A stretch of DNA of 64,000 bases from Alphaproteobacteria bacterium. Its GTDB lineage: Bacteria > Pseudomonadota > Alphaproteobacteria > Reyranellales > Reyranellaceae. This document shows positions 16,957-26,497 of the stretch, piece by piece (position 1 is the stretch's first letter; every line of letters begins with the position of its first letter). The notes beneath the pieces were generated by a model. It saw nothing but the letters and a program-made list of their open reading frames with translations, was not told the origin of the DNA and did no database searches. The translations under genes were made by a program, and so were the position numbers. The stretch is from contig JAFKFK010000027.1 in NCBI GenBank assembly GCA_017307275.1, forward strand, positions 1 through 64,000, written 5' to 3'.

Positions 16957-17444
16957 CGACCGAACATCATTGCGATTCGTGCACCGAGAAGCTTGCCGAC
17001 AAACTTGAGAGAGAAACCCGGGTAGCTGGGCACGTCGGTCGGCAGGGTACCGCTGCCGGATTTGAATTTGGTGCAGATGCGCATGTCGAGCGGCGGAGCA
17101 TTGCTGCCGAAGCGCGCGCGGTACACCGGCACCCAGTGCTTCGAGTCGTCGAACTTCATCACCATCGCTGAATTGCAGCAGGTGGCGACGACCCGGTTCG
17201 TGTCCGTCTTCTCGCGGATCTTGAGGCTCTTCAGCAGTTCGGCACCCTTGGAGTACCGAACGCGGTCCTTGCGGAAGAGGGTGTAGGTGGTCCCGGAATC
17301 GGGATCGACAACGGCGGGCGCGCCCGGCAGCGCTTCGACCTGACGCGAGCCTTCCTGGCAGTCGTCGCAGTAGCAGGCGACGCTTATGATCGGCGCGCCG
17401 ACGGCCTCGACCTCGACGTTTCCGCAAGCGCATCGGGCAAGCAT
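16953..17444 (-). CDS. GFA-type zinc protein (DUF6151-like), last gene of a minus-strand unit
   Basis: A 163-residue protein starting MLARCACGNVEVEAVG, with CACG (5-8) and CYCDDC at about residue 25 and a further CC in VVATCCNSA, resembling GFA/Mss4 folds. The second half lacks the usual CxxC pair, so zinc binding may be incomplete. The start at 17444 discards 51 residues of arginine-rich shadow. It lies 19 bp after the YdhR-like gene and probably belongs to the four-gene unit beginning with the Nudix gene. Its stop overlaps nth by 4 bp. Confidence 0.8.
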   Translation of the reverse strand: MLARCACGNVEVEAVGAPIISVACYCDDCQEGSRQVEALPGAPAVVDPDSGTTYTLFRKDRVRYSKGAELLKSLKIREKTDTNRVVATCCNSAMVMKFDDSKHWVPVYRARFGSNAPPLDMRICTKFKSGSGTLPTDVPSYPGFSLKFVGKLLGARIAMMFGR

Positions 17445-17463
17445 GATGCCGTCCTTCAATTGG

Positions 17464-17778
17464 TCAGGCCGCCTCGTCGATCCGACCGCTCTCGTTGTCG
17501 ACGACGACCGCCGTCTCGAAATAGCGGATCTCCGGCAGCATGCCGTAACGCGCGGCGATATAGGCCTGCCATTGCGGTGTGTAGACCGCTTCGGCATCGA
17601 TACGGCTCTTCCAGAGGTAAACGCCGCCGCCGATCCGCGTCTCCTCGTCGAACAGGTAATATTTGCGGACCAGCCCCTTCATGCCGCGGTACTTCGGTGC
17701 CGAATCCCTGAAGAGGGCGGCCGCCTGCTTGGCATCGATCCCGGCGGGCAGCTTGAAGTTCACGATGGCGGTGATCAT
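17464..17778 (-). CDS. YdhR-like mono-oxygenase/dimeric alpha-beta barrel protein
   Basis: A 104-residue protein in the ABM/dimeric alpha-beta barrel class: MITAIVNFKLPAGID, then GLVRKYYLFDEETRIGGGVYLWKS, close to the YdhR group of putative mono-oxygenases. No metal or cofactor ligand is obvious; such proteins often act on aromatic or polyketide substrates, or only bind them. AAGGAG stands 7 bp before the ATG at 17778. It lies 12 bp after the MFS gene. Confidence 0.82.
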   Translation of the reverse strand: MITAIVNFKLPAGIDAKQAAALFRDSAPKYRGMKGLVRKYYLFDEETRIGGGVYLWKSRIDAEAVYTPQWQAYIAARYGMLPEIRYFETAVVVDNESGRIDEAA

Positions 17779-17790
17779 GGCCGATCTCCT

Positions 17791-19164
17791 TCAGTGTTTC
17801 GCGCGTTCCTCGCGCACGTTCCAGAGCAGGATGAAGCCTATCACCAGGAAGGCAAGCACACAGGCCATGCCGATCCGCGTCGAACCGCTCGCGGCCGTGA
17901 CGATGCCGATGGCGAGCGGCGCCATCCAGGCCGTCGCGCGGCCGGAGAGAGCGAAGAGGCCGTAGAATTCGCCGGTCATGCCCTCGGGCGCGATCCGGCC
18001 GATCATCGTACGGCTGGCCGCCTGCATTGGCCCCATGCAGAAGCCCAGGATCAATGCGAAGCCCATCAGGGTCTTTTCCTGCAGCGAACCGAACAGGCCG
18101 CGTGTCGGGCTGAGAGGATCGGCTGGAATGATGTAGAAGACACGGTCGGCGGTGACACCCACGATGCCCAGGGTGGCGATGATCACACCGGCAATGGCGA
18201 TCTGGATCGTGCGCTTACTGCCGATCATGTCGTCGAGACGGCCGCCGAGAAAGGCGCCCGGAATGGCGAACACCGTCAGGATGATGCCGAAGACGCCGAG
18301 CGTCACCGTGCTCCAGCCGAAGGTCGCGGCGGCATAGACGCCGCCGAAGGCGATGATGGCCGCGAGCCCGTCATTGTAGAGCATGAAGGCGATCAGATAG
18401 GTGAGCGCATTGCGGAAGTGACGGAGCTTGCGCACCGTCGACAGCAGCGACGCACCACCTTGCCTGGCCGCGACCCACAGCGACTGACGGCGCGCACCGG
18501 CCGAATCGGGCGTGAACAGGAACATCGGCAGCACGAAGACGGCGAGCCACAGCGCCGATGCCGGACCCACCAGCCGTTCGAGTTCATGCGTCTTCGCATC
18601 GAGACCGAACAGGGGCTGATCGCCCGTGCCGAGACCGAACATCGACGGCATCGAAACCGCCAGCACGATGAACAACGAGACCAGCCCGCCGCAGTAGCCG
18701 AGCCCCCAGCCGAAGCCGCTCAGCCAGCCCATGCGCTGAGGCCGCACGATGTTGGGAAGCTGCGCGTTGTTGAACACGATCGACATTTCGGCGCCGACGG
18801 TGGCGGCAATCACCGCCCAGCTGATCGGCATGATGAGATCGGGCCGGTCGGGATAGGCCCACCACAGGCCGGCGCACCCTGCCGCCAGCAGGAGCTGGAA
18901 GGCGAAGATATAGGGTTTTCGCCGGCCGCCGGCGTCCGCCATGGCGCCCAGAAAGGGGCTCATCAGCGCGATCAGGATGCCCGATGTCGACTGTGTGAAG
19001 GCCCAGGCCGACTGGCCCTTCACCGGGTCGCCGACCAGCACGTTGGCGAAGTAGGGAGCGAAGATGAAGGTGGTGATGATGGTGAAAAAGGGCTGGTTGG
19101 CCCAGTCGAACAGGGCCCAACTGAATTGGCCGAGTTTCGACGCTTCTTTGGGAGCGGCGGTCAT
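17791..19164 (-). CDS. MFS transporter, Atg22/UMF1-like
   Basis: Twelve-helix major facilitator of 457 residues. The N-terminal stretch [20 protein letters not shown] is diagnostic of the Atg22-like (UMF1) group, related to vacuolar amino-acid effluxers in fungi. [13 protein letters not shown] loop corresponds to the MFS motif between helices 2 and 3. Substrate is unknown. Its ATG overlaps the stop of the NudB-like gene as ATGA, so the two are translationally coupled. Confidence 0.9.
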   Translation of the reverse strand: MTAAPKEASKLGQFSWALFDWANQPFFTIITTFIFAPYFANVLVGDPVKGQSAWAFTQSTSGILIALMSPFLGAMADAGGRRKPYIFAFQLLLAAGCAGLWWAYPDRPDLIMPISWAVIAATVGAEMSIVFNNAQLPNIVRPQRMGWLSGFGWGLGYCGGLVSLFIVLAVSMPSMFGLGTGDQPLFGLDAKTHELERLVGPASALWLAVFVLPMFLFTPDSAGARRQSLWVAARQGGASLLSTVRKLRHFRNALTYLIAFMLYNDGLAAIIAFGGVYAAATFGWSTVTLGVFGIILTVFAIPGAFLGGRLDDMIGSKRTIQIAIAGVIIATLGIVGVTADRVFYIIPADPLSPTRGLFGSLQEKTLMGFALILGFCMGPMQAASRTMIGRIAPEGMTGEFYGLFALSGRATAWMAPLAIGIVTAASGSTRIGMACVLAFLVIGFILLWNVREERAKH

Positions 19165-19625
19165 GTACCGCCAGTATGCCTCAGAACCCGTCGTTGAAGT
19201 TGCCAGATCGCATCACGGTTCGTGGGCGAAAAGGTCTTTTCCATCGCCTCCTGCCAGGGCAGCCAGAGCTGGTTCGTATGCTCGCTGGGATCGAGGGTCG
19301 CCAGGACGGGCTCCGGCACCATGAAGCTGTAGACATGTTCGACATTGTGCGTCACGCCGGGCGCATAGCGGCTTTGCCATTGCGCCCAGATCTCGTAGCG
19401 GTTGATGAGCCGCCAATCGGCAAGCGTACCCTGGGAAAGGCCTGTCTCCTCCAGAAGCTCGCGGCGGGCCGTCGCTTCGAGGTCGGGGTCATCGGGTTCG
19501 CGCGAGCCTGTCACGGACTGCCACAAACCTTGCCCGGCCCGTTCCAGCAGCAGCACGTCGAGCCGAGGCGTATGGATCACCACCAGCACGGATTCGGGGA
19601 TCTTGAAGGCCATCTCGGGAGCCAT
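19161..19625 (-). CDS. NudB-like Nudix hydrolase (dihydroneopterin triphosphate pyrophosphatase group)
   Basis: Nudix protein of 154 residues, most like NudB (folate pathway; also dATP pyrophosphohydrolase): [33 protein letters not shown], and the C-terminal [15 protein letters not shown]. The Nudix box is [20 protein letters not shown] plus ETGL. Compared with GX5EX7REUXEEXGU it has one extra residue between Gly and Arg-Glu and no Glu at the first position; the essential REL-EE core is intact. It is first gene of the minus-strand unit; the dapD gene is divergent 75 bp away. Start codon at 19625 versus 19613 is undecided. Confidence 0.85.
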   Translation of the reverse strand: MAPEMAFKIPESVLVVIHTPRLDVLLLERAGQGLWQSVTGSREPDDPDLEATARRELLEETGLSQGTLADWRLINRYEIWAQWQSRYAPGVTHNVEHVYSFMVPEPVLATLDPSEHTNQLWLPWQEAMEKTFSPTNRDAIWQLQRRVLRHTGGT

Positions 19626-19700
19626 CGGGCCAGCATAGCCGGAACATTGACTCCCTGCCCCCCGCCGCTATGGTCCGGCGGCATTTTTCGAGGGATTTCG

Positions 19701-20540
<840 letters not shown>

Positions 20541-20547
20541 GTCCGGC

Positions 20548-21015
20548 TCAGCCGGCGTGGCGTTTCCACTCCGGCTGTTTCTTCAAGTGCGCACCTTCCT
20601 TGGCCAGGATCTTGGAGGTGCGCTCCGGCGGAAAACCCAGTTCGACGAAGGCTGGGCCGACATTGGCGACCTCGCGATACTCGGCGATCTTGCCGTCGCG
20701 CAGGCTCATCATCGACACGCCCTCGAAGCCGACCCGCCGGCCCTGGGCTTCGGGCAGCTTCGAGACGTAGCTGAACGTGTAATAGGTATAGAGCATGCGG
20801 CCGTCGCTGACCGGCCGGTGCATGTCCCAGCGGAATTCGTGGGCCGTGCGATAGAACCAGTCGTCGATCAGCTCGGCGATCTTCTGGTGACCGCTGAACG
20901 CGCCGTAGAACACGTCGTGATAGACGCCATCCTCGGTGAACAGATTGGCGAAGCTCTTGCCGTCGCGACGCTCCACAGCCGAGCAGAACGCCTTCAGCAA
21001 CGCTGACGTTTCCAT
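20548..21015 (-). CDS. SnoaL/NTF2-like protein
   Basis: A 155-residue single-domain protein with the cone-shaped NTF2-like pattern: an N-terminal helix (LLKAFCSAVERRDGKSFANL), FTEDGVYHDVFYGAFSGH, and a strand-rich C-terminus ending MSLRDGKIAEYREVAN. The last strand (D-G-K-I) is typical of SnoaL-like ketosteroid-isomerase folds. GGGAGGG precedes the ATG at 21015. The family includes cyclases, isomerases and non-enzymatic binders, so no substrate is given. A second SnoaL-like protein lies at 63376-63750 with little similarity. Confidence 0.82.
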   Translation of the reverse strand: METSALLKAFCSAVERRDGKSFANLFTEDGVYHDVFYGAFSGHQKIAELIDDWFYRTAHEFRWDMHRPVSDGRMLYTYYTFSYVSKLPEAQGRRVGFEGVSMMSLRDGKIAEYREVANVGPAFVELGFPPERTSKILAKEGAHLKKQPEWKRHAG

Positions 21016-21092
21016 CGATGACCCTCCCGTATGGCCACAATCATGACTAAAGTACCGCCAGCGGCCAAGACCGCCGCCGGGGAGACTTCCGC

Positions 21093-21647
21093 ATGAGCTT
21101 CTGGATCGTCATTGGCGTCATTGCTGCCATCGGCTTCTGGCTGGTCGCCATCTACAACGGCCTGGTCGGTGCCCGGAACCAGGGGCAGACCGCCTGGAGC
21201 CAGATCGACGTCCAGCTCAAGCGCCGGCACGATCTCATTCCAAATCTTGTGCAGGTGGTGAAGGACGCCATGGGCTACGAGCAGGAGACGCTCACCAAGG
21301 TGATCCAGGCGCGCAACGCCGCGGTCGCGGCAAGCGGCAACCCGGCGCAGGCAGGACCTGCCGAGGCGGCATTGTCGGTGGCGACGCGCGGGCTGCTTGG
21401 CCTGGTCGAGAACTATCCGCAGCTCAAGGCCAACGAGAACGTGATGCAGCTCCAGGAAGAGCTGACCACGACGGAGAACAAGATCGCTTTCGCGCGCCAG
21501 TTCTACAACGACTCGGTCAACACCTATAACACCCGCCGCCAGAGCTTCCCGGCCGTGCTGGCCGCCGCATCTCTGGGTTTCGGGCCGATGGACCTCTTCA
21601 CCATGCCCGAGACCGAGCGCGAAGTGCCCAAGGTCGCGCTGCGCTAG
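21093..21647 (+). CDS. LemA family protein
   Basis: Membrane-anchored protein of 184 residues with an N-out signal-anchor helix (SFWIVIGVIAAIGFWLVAIYNGLV) and a long helical cytoplasmic or periplasmic bundle. Diagnostic motifs are WSQIDVQLKRRHDLIPNLV near residue 35 and YPQLKANENVMQLQEEL; the C-terminal half has ARQFYNDSVNTYNTRRQSFP. Function is unclear across bacteria. LemA genes commonly precede an M48 protease gene, as here, 28 bp away. Confidence 0.95.
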   Translation: MSFWIVIGVIAAIGFWLVAIYNGLVGARNQGQTAWSQIDVQLKRRHDLIPNLVQVVKDAMGYEQETLTKVIQARNAAVAASGNPAQAGPAEAALSVATRGLLGLVENYPQLKANENVMQLQEELTTTENKIAFARQFYNDSVNTYNTRRQSFPAVLAAASLGFGPMDLFTMPETEREVPKVALR

Positions 21648-21675
21648 ACGTTCCTTCCGGACAGGACGTGCGGCC

Positions 21676-22644
21676 TTGACCGTCAGCACTGCCACCACCG
21701 ACTTCGTTGCCGCCCAGCGGGCCAACCGGCGCAACACATTCGTGCTGCTGGCCATTCTGACGTTGCTGGCGGCATCGCTTGGTTATCTGATCGGTTGGTT
21801 CCTCGGCGCCGACGACAAGGCCCCACGATTGTTGAGCCATGGCGGCGTGATCGGCGCCGCGCTGATGGCAACCGCCAGCATCGGCTGGAGCCTCGTATCC
21901 CTGGCCGTCAGCGACAAGATGGTCCTCGGCATGGCGAGCGCCAAGGACATCGACAAGGCCGATGCCCCGCAGCTCTTCAATGTCGTCGAGGAAATGTCGA
22001 TCGCCGCCGGCGTGCCGATGCCCAGGGTCATGGTTCTCGAGACCGACGCGCTCAACGCATTCGCCACGGGCACATCGGTCCAGCGCGGCACCATCGTGGT
22101 GACGCGCGGCTTGCTGAAGACGCTCAGCCGCGACGAACTGCAGGGCGTTGTCGCGCACGAGATGGCCCATATCGCCAATCTCGATACGCGCTACATGGTG
22201 ATGGTGGGCGTCACCGTCGGCCTGATCGCCCTGGTCTGCGACATGGCCCTGCGCACGCTCAACTGGGGTGGTTCGGCGCACAACCGGTCTTCCAGCGGCA
22301 ACAAGAAGGACTCTGGCGGGGCGGCGATCCTGATCATTCTCCTGTTGGTGATTGCCATCCTGGCCCCGCTGGCCGCCAAAGCCGTGCAATTCGCGGTGTC
22401 GCGTCAGAGAGAGTATCTTGCCGATGCCACGTCGGTGCAGTTCACGCGCAATCCCAACGGACTGATCTCGGCGCTGCAGAAGCTCGCCGACAAGGCCGCG
22501 CCCTTTCCCGGAGTGAGCCATGCCACGCAGCATCTCTTCATCGTCAATCCCGTCCAGGACTTCACCAAGGACACGCCTGCGTTCCTGGCAACGCACCCCG
22601 ATATCGAGGATCGCATCTCTCGCCTGCGTAATCTGGGCAGCTAG
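21676..22644 (+). CDS. M48 family zinc metalloprotease (HtpX-like)
   Basis: Membrane protease of 322 residues for quality control of membrane proteins. Two N-terminal TM helices (about 16-38 and 50-73), then the catalytic HEMAH in VVAHEMAHIANLDTRYM and the third ligand in RQREYLADATSVQFT. A further TM pair lies between them (about 175-190 and 215-232). The start is TTG 21676 with AGGAC a few bases upstream; no ATG fits. Paired with lemA in a probable operon, and its 3' end overlaps the next gene's frame by 125 bp. Confidence 0.92.
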   Translation: MTVSTATTDFVAAQRANRRNTFVLLAILTLLAASLGYLIGWFLGADDKAPRLLSHGGVIGAALMATASIGWSLVSLAVSDKMVLGMASAKDIDKADAPQLFNVVEEMSIAAGVPMPRVMVLETDALNAFATGTSVQRGTIVVTRGLLKTLSRDELQGVVAHEMAHIANLDTRYMVMVGVTVGLIALVCDMALRTLNWGGSAHNRSSSGNKKDSGGAAILIILLLVIAILAPLAAKAVQFAVSRQREYLADATSVQFTRNPNGLISALQKLADKAAPFPGVSHATQHLFIVNPVQDFTKDTPAFLATHPDIEDRISRLRNLGS

Positions 22645-23554
22645 CGTCGGCTTCGCCGCCGCCTTCGACCTGCAGGGTCATCGCGGCGCCCGGGGCCTGG
22701 CACCAGAGAACACGCTCGCGGGCTTCAAGGTGGCACTCGATCTCGGCGTCAGCACACTCGAGACGGATCTCGCGATCACCAAGGCCGACGAGGTGGTCAT
22801 CAGCCACGATCCGCTGCTCAATCCCGACCTGACACGTGGACCGGATGGACAATGGCTGGCTCGGCCGGGGCCGCCGATCCGTACCCTCACCTACGAAGAG
22901 CTGAAGCGCTACGACATCGGCCGCCTCAACCCCGCCAGCAAGTACGCCCAGCAGTTTCCCGAACAAAAGCCTGTCGACGGCCAGCGCTTCCCGACGGCGG
23001 CCGAGCTTTTTGCCATGGCGGGCCCTGCCGTGCGCTTCAACATCGAGATCAAGACCGATGCCAACAAGCCCGACCTCACGATCGACCCAGTGCGATTTGC
23101 CGGTCTTACCGTCGACGCGATCCGCAAAGCCGGAACGGCCGCGCGCACCACGGTGCAGTCGTTCGACTGGCGCGGCCTTCTCGAAGTGAAGAAGCTGGCG
23201 CCCGAAATCGCCACGGCCTGCCTCACCATCGAGAGCAACAACTTCGACACGGTCGGCAGAACCGGCAGCGGACCCTCGCCGTGGCTTGCCGGCCTCGATC
23301 TCGCCGCACACGGTGGCTCGGTACCGCGGCTCGCCAAAGCGGCCGGCTGTGCAACCTGGTCGCCCTTCTGGCGCAACGTCACGGCGGACAACGTGAAAGA
23401 GGCGCAGACATTGGGTCTCAAGGTCGTGCCGTGGACGGTGAACGTCCCCGCCGAGATGGCGCGATTGATCGACCTCGGGGTCGACGGGCTGATCACCGAC
23501 TATCCCGACCGCGCCCTGCCGGTTCTCGCAGCCAAAGGGCTGAAATCTCGCTAG
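22520..23554 (+). CDS. Glycerophosphodiester phosphodiesterase family protein, secreted
   Basis: Catalyses hydrolysis of glycerophosphodiesters to glycerol-3-phosphate. The core runs from FDLQGHRGARGLAPENTLAG, with both catalytic His (the second in VVISHDPLLN) and the acidic metal ligand in LETDLAITK, to VDGLITDYPDRALPVL. A signal-like hydrophobic stretch (IASLACVIWAASVGFAAA) precedes it. The only ATG, GTG or TTG in frame is at 22520, which overlaps the M48 gene by 125 bp and adds about 30 Ser/Arg-rich residues. A CTG at 22577 could be the true start. The catalytic domain call is secure; the start is not. Confidence 0.88.
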   Translation: MPRSISSSSIPSRTSPRTRLRSWQRTPISRIASLACVIWAASVGFAAAFDLQGHRGARGLAPENTLAGFKVALDLGVSTLETDLAITKADEVVISHDPLLNPDLTRGPDGQWLARPGPPIRTLTYEELKRYDIGRLNPASKYAQQFPEQKPVDGQRFPTAAELFAMAGPAVRFNIEIKTDANKPDLTIDPVRFAGLTVDAIRKAGTAARTTVQSFDWRGLLEVKKLAPEIATACLTIESNNFDTVGRTGSGPSPWLAGLDLAAHGGSVPRLAKAAGCATWSPFWRNVTADNVKEAQTLGLKVVPWTVNVPAEMARLIDLGVDGLITDYPDRALPVLAAKGLKSR

Positions 23555-23558
23555 GCGG

Positions 23559-23594
23559 TTGACTCAGGCGATTGTGTGTTCTGTATACAGAGTA
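23559..23594 (+). promoter_or_regulatory. Promoter with -10 inside a CTGTATACAG palindrome; probable GntR operator
   Basis: A -35-like TTGACT (23559-23564) is followed after 17 bp by TGTATA (23582-23587). The -10 is embedded in the perfect 10-bp palindrome CTGTATACAG (23581-23590). TGTATACA cores are known operators of FCD-type GntR regulators. An initiation point about 6-7 bp after the -10 would coincide with the ATG at 23594, giving a leaderless mRNA. Computed by eye only. Confidence 0.65.
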
Positions 23595-24265
23595 TGCGCC
23601 CGATACTCCCCGAACCCGACCTGTCCGAACGTATTCACGACTCCGTCCTCGAAGCGATCTGCTCGGGCGAGCTGAAATCGGGCGCGCGCATCACCCAGGA
23701 GGAGTTGGCGCAACAGTTCGGCGTGTCGCGCCAACCGGTCTTGCAGGCCATGATGCTGCTGCGGCGCGAGGGCTTCCTGATCGACGCCGGTCGCAAGGGT
23801 GTCTGCGTGGCGCCGCTCGACGTCCAGCAGGCGCGCAACCTCTATGCCGTGCGCGCCGCGCTCGACGGTGCCGCCGCCCGCCATGCCGCCGCCAACTACA
23901 CCCCGCATCTCGTGCAGCGTGGCCGCCAGCTTCTCGATGTCGGCCGCCGCGCCGTCGCCAGCGCCTACGTGCCGTCGGTCATCGAAGCCGACATCGATTT
24001 CCATCTCTTCATCTACGAGGCCTCGGGCAACCCGCTGTTTGGCGAAACCGCGCAACCGCACTGGCAGCATCTGCGTCGTGTGATGGCCGCCGTGCTGAGC
24101 GAGGAGGATCTGCGCGTCAGCGTCTGGGATGAACACGAAGGCATCCTGCGTGCGCTCGAAGCCGGCCAGACCGCCGAGGCCGAAGCGCTCTGCCGTGGCC
24201 ATGCCGAGCAGATGGCCGACATTCTCACGGGACGACTGAAGGTTGTCATTTCACGCGCCGCCTGA
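23594..24265 (+). CDS. GntR family transcriptional regulator (FCD/FadR subfamily)
   Basis: DNA-binding regulator of 223 residues. The winged helix (residues 8-68) has the GntR signature ITQEELAQQFGVSRQPVLQA, and the C-terminal FCD ligand-binding domain has the metal-type residues in DIDFHLFIYEASGNPLF and EHEGILRALEAG. The start at ATG 23594 has no ribosome site but lies at the predicted transcription start; a GTG at 23576 would add six residues encoded in the operator. The PhyH and oxidoreductase genes follow with 35 and 22 bp gaps, so they are the likely regulon. Confidence 0.92.
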   Translation: MRPILPEPDLSERIHDSVLEAICSGELKSGARITQEELAQQFGVSRQPVLQAMMLLRREGFLIDAGRKGVCVAPLDVQQARNLYAVRAALDGAAARHAAANYTPHLVQRGRQLLDVGRRAVASAYVPSVIEADIDFHLFIYEASGNPLFGETAQPHWQHLRRVMAAVLSEEDLRVSVWDEHEGILRALEAGQTAEAEALCRGHAEQMADILTGRLKVVISRAA

Positions 24266-24300
24266 AGACGGCGTTCAACACAAGGCAAGGAGGAACCGCC

Positions 24301-25101
24301 ATGAAGCTCACCTCTGAGCAGCTCCGGCAATTCGACGAAGACGGCTATCTCTTCTTTCCGGACTATTTCTCGCCGGAAGAAACGAAGATCCTAAAATCCT
24401 CGGTGCCCGAGGTCTTCGCCCAGCGCCGGCCCGAAAACATCCGCGAGAAGACCGGCGATGTCGTGCGCACCGCCTTCGCGGTCCACACCTATCATCCCGT
24501 GTTCGAGGCGCTGATCCATCATCCGCGCTTCGTGGAGCCGGCCGAGCAGCTCCTGAAGGACAAGACCTACATCCACCAGTTCAAGATCAACGGGAAGGCC
24601 GCCTTCGACGGCGATGTCTGGCAGTGGCACCAGGACTACGGCACCTGGAAGGCCGACGACGACATGCCCGAGGCCCGCGCCATGAACCTCGCGGTGTTCA
24701 TCGACGAGGTGAACGAGTTCAACGGTCCGCTCTGGTTCATCCCGAAGAGCCACAAGAAGGGCGCGATCGAGGCCAGTCACGACCTCACCACGACCTCTTA
24801 CCCGTTGTGGACGATCGACAACGACACCATCGCCAAGCTGGTTGACCAGGGCGGTATCGTCTCGCCCAAGGGCGGCCCGGGCTCGGCGATCTTCTTCCAC
24901 GGCACGCTGGTCCATGGCAGTGGTCCCAACCTGTCGCCGTGGGATCGCCAGATCATCTATGTGACCTACAACGCGGTCTCCAACGCCATCCGCCGTTTCA
25001 AGCGGCCTGACTATATCGCGCACCGCGACTTCACGCCGATCGACGCCTGGGAAGACGACGCCGTCGTGCGCGCCGTCAATCGCAAGGCCGCAGCGGAATA
25101 A
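24301..25101 (+). CDS. Phytanoyl-CoA dioxygenase family (PhyH) protein
   Basis: Fe(II)/2-oxoglutarate-dependent hydroxylase of 266 residues. The metal ligands are visible as His and Asp in WQWHQDYGTW and His in LVHGSGPNLSPWDR, where the Arg can bind 2-oxoglutarate. The N-terminal FDEDGYLFFPDYFSPEE is typical of the ectoine hydroxylase/phytanoyl-CoA group. AAGGAGG precedes the ATG. With a GntR gene before it and an oxidoreductase after it, it probably opens the catabolism of a small imported acid or alkaloid. Substrate is unknown. Confidence 0.9.
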   Translation: MKLTSEQLRQFDEDGYLFFPDYFSPEETKILKSSVPEVFAQRRPENIREKTGDVVRTAFAVHTYHPVFEALIHHPRFVEPAEQLLKDKTYIHQFKINGKAAFDGDVWQWHQDYGTWKADDDMPEARAMNLAVFIDEVNEFNGPLWFIPKSHKKGAIEASHDLTTTSYPLWTIDNDTIAKLVDQGGIVSPKGGPGSAIFFHGTLVHGSGPNLSPWDRQIIYVTYNAVSNAIRRFKRPDYIAHRDFTPIDAWEDDAVVRAVNRKAAAE

Positions 25102-25123
25102 ACGAAGACTTTCGGAGGAAACA

Positions 25124-26488
25124 ATGAGTCTCCATCGCATGCTTCAGGCCCGTGCGGCCGAAGCCAATCCGCTGCGCATCGGCGTGATCGGCGCCGGCAA
25201 GTTCGGCTCGATGTATCTGTCGCAGATCCCGACGACGCCTGGCATTCATCTGCTGGGTGTCGCCGATCTCTCGCCCGACCGCGCCCGCGAGAACCTAGCC
25301 CGATTGGGCTGGAAGCCCGACGTCACGGCTGCCACCTCGTTCGCCGACGCCCGCAAACATGGCAGCACCTACCTCACCGACGACTGGCGTGCACTGGTCA
25401 GCCATCCCGAAATCGACATCGTGGTCGAATCGACCGGCGACCCCATCGCCGCCGTCGAGCACGCGCTCGAAGCCTTCCGCAACGGCAAGCACGTGGTGAT
25501 GGTGACGGTCGAGGCCGACGCCTTCTGCGGTCCGCTGCTGGCCCAGCGCGCGGCGCAGGCCGGGGTGATCTACAGCCTTGCCTATGGCGACCAGCCGGCA
25601 CTGATCTGCGAACTGGTGGATTGGGCGCGCACGTCGGGCTTCGAAGTCACCGCGGCCGGCCGCGGCCACAAGTGGCTGCCGCACTTCGCGCAGTCGACAC
25701 CGGAAACCGTATGGAAGTACTGGGGCCTCAACGAAGAACAGGCCAAGCGCGGCGGCCTGAACCCCAAGATGTTCAACTCCTTCCTCGACGGCTCCAAGCC
25801 CGCCATCGAGAGCACGGCCGTGGCCAACGCGACCGGCCTCACGCCGGCGCCGGATGGCCTCGCCTTCCCGCCCTGCTCGGTCGAGGACCTGCCCTTCGTG
25901 ATGCGGCCGATCTCCGAAGGCGGCCAGCTCCATCACAAGGGCCAGGTCGAAGTGGCCTCGTCGCTGGAGAAGGACGGCCGTGCAATCCCCTACGAGATCC
26001 GCAAGGGCGTATGGGTCGTGTTTGAGGCGGCCACCGACTACCAGAAGAACTGCTTCGAGGAGTACATGCTCTGCACCGATCCGTCGGGCCGGTACTCGGT
26101 CATGTACAAGCGCTGGCATCTGATCGGCCTCGAAGTCGGCATGTCGGTCGCTTCGATCGGCCTGCGCAAGGAGCCGACCGGCTGCCCGATCGGCTTCCAT
26201 GCCGACGTGATCGCGACCGCCAAGCGCGACCTCAAGCCCGGCGAGATACTGGACGGCGAGGGCGGCTACACGGTCTACGGCAAGCTGTTCCCGTCGGAGA
26301 AGTCGACGACGCTGGGCAGCCTGCCGCTCGGCCTCGCGCACAACGTCAAGCTCCTGAAGCCGATCAAGGCTGGCCAGTCGCTGACCTACGCCGACGTCGC
26401 CATGGACGAGACGTTGACCGCCGTGAAGCTGCGCCGCGAGATGGAGCAGGCCTTCGCGCCGGCTGCATCGAAGATCGCCGCGCAGTAG
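25124..26488 (+). CDS. NAD(P)-binding homoserine-dehydrogenase-like oxidoreductase with SAF domain
   Basis: A 454-residue protein with a Rossmann domain (IGVIGAGKFGSMYLSQI, about 18-35), a middle catalytic-like region (VVMVTVEADAFCGPLLAQRA) and a C-terminal SAF-like segment (about 365-430, AKRDLKPGEILDGEGGYTVYG). Such proteins are often annotated as homoserine dehydrogenases or FlgA-like by their parts, but the group's reaction is undefined. It follows PhyH by 22 bp with GGAGGA before the ATG. It may oxidise the product of the dioxygenase. It ends 9 bp from the globin gene. Confidence 0.82.
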   Translation: MSLHRMLQARAAEANPLRIGVIGAGKFGSMYLSQIPTTPGIHLLGVADLSPDRARENLARLGWKPDVTAATSFADARKHGSTYLTDDWRALVSHPEIDIVVESTGDPIAAVEHALEAFRNGKHVVMVTVEADAFCGPLLAQRAAQAGVIYSLAYGDQPALICELVDWARTSGFEVTAAGRGHKWLPHFAQSTPETVWKYWGLNEEQAKRGGLNPKMFNSFLDGSKPAIESTAVANATGLTPAPDGLAFPPCSVEDLPFVMRPISEGGQLHHKGQVEVASSLEKDGRAIPYEIRKGVWVVFEAATDYQKNCFEEYMLCTDPSGRYSVMYKRWHLIGLEVGMSVASIGLRKEPTGCPIGFHADVIATAKRDLKPGEILDGEGGYTVYGKLFPSEKSTTLGSLPLGLAHNVKLLKPIKAGQSLTYADVAMDETLTAVKLRREMEQAFAPAASKIAAQ

Positions 26489-26497
26489 CGCTGCGTC

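Noticed and set aside
17386..19197. 603-codon plus-strand open frame opposite the MFS transporter
   Set aside because: Antisense of a transporter with twelve clear helices; no domain seen.
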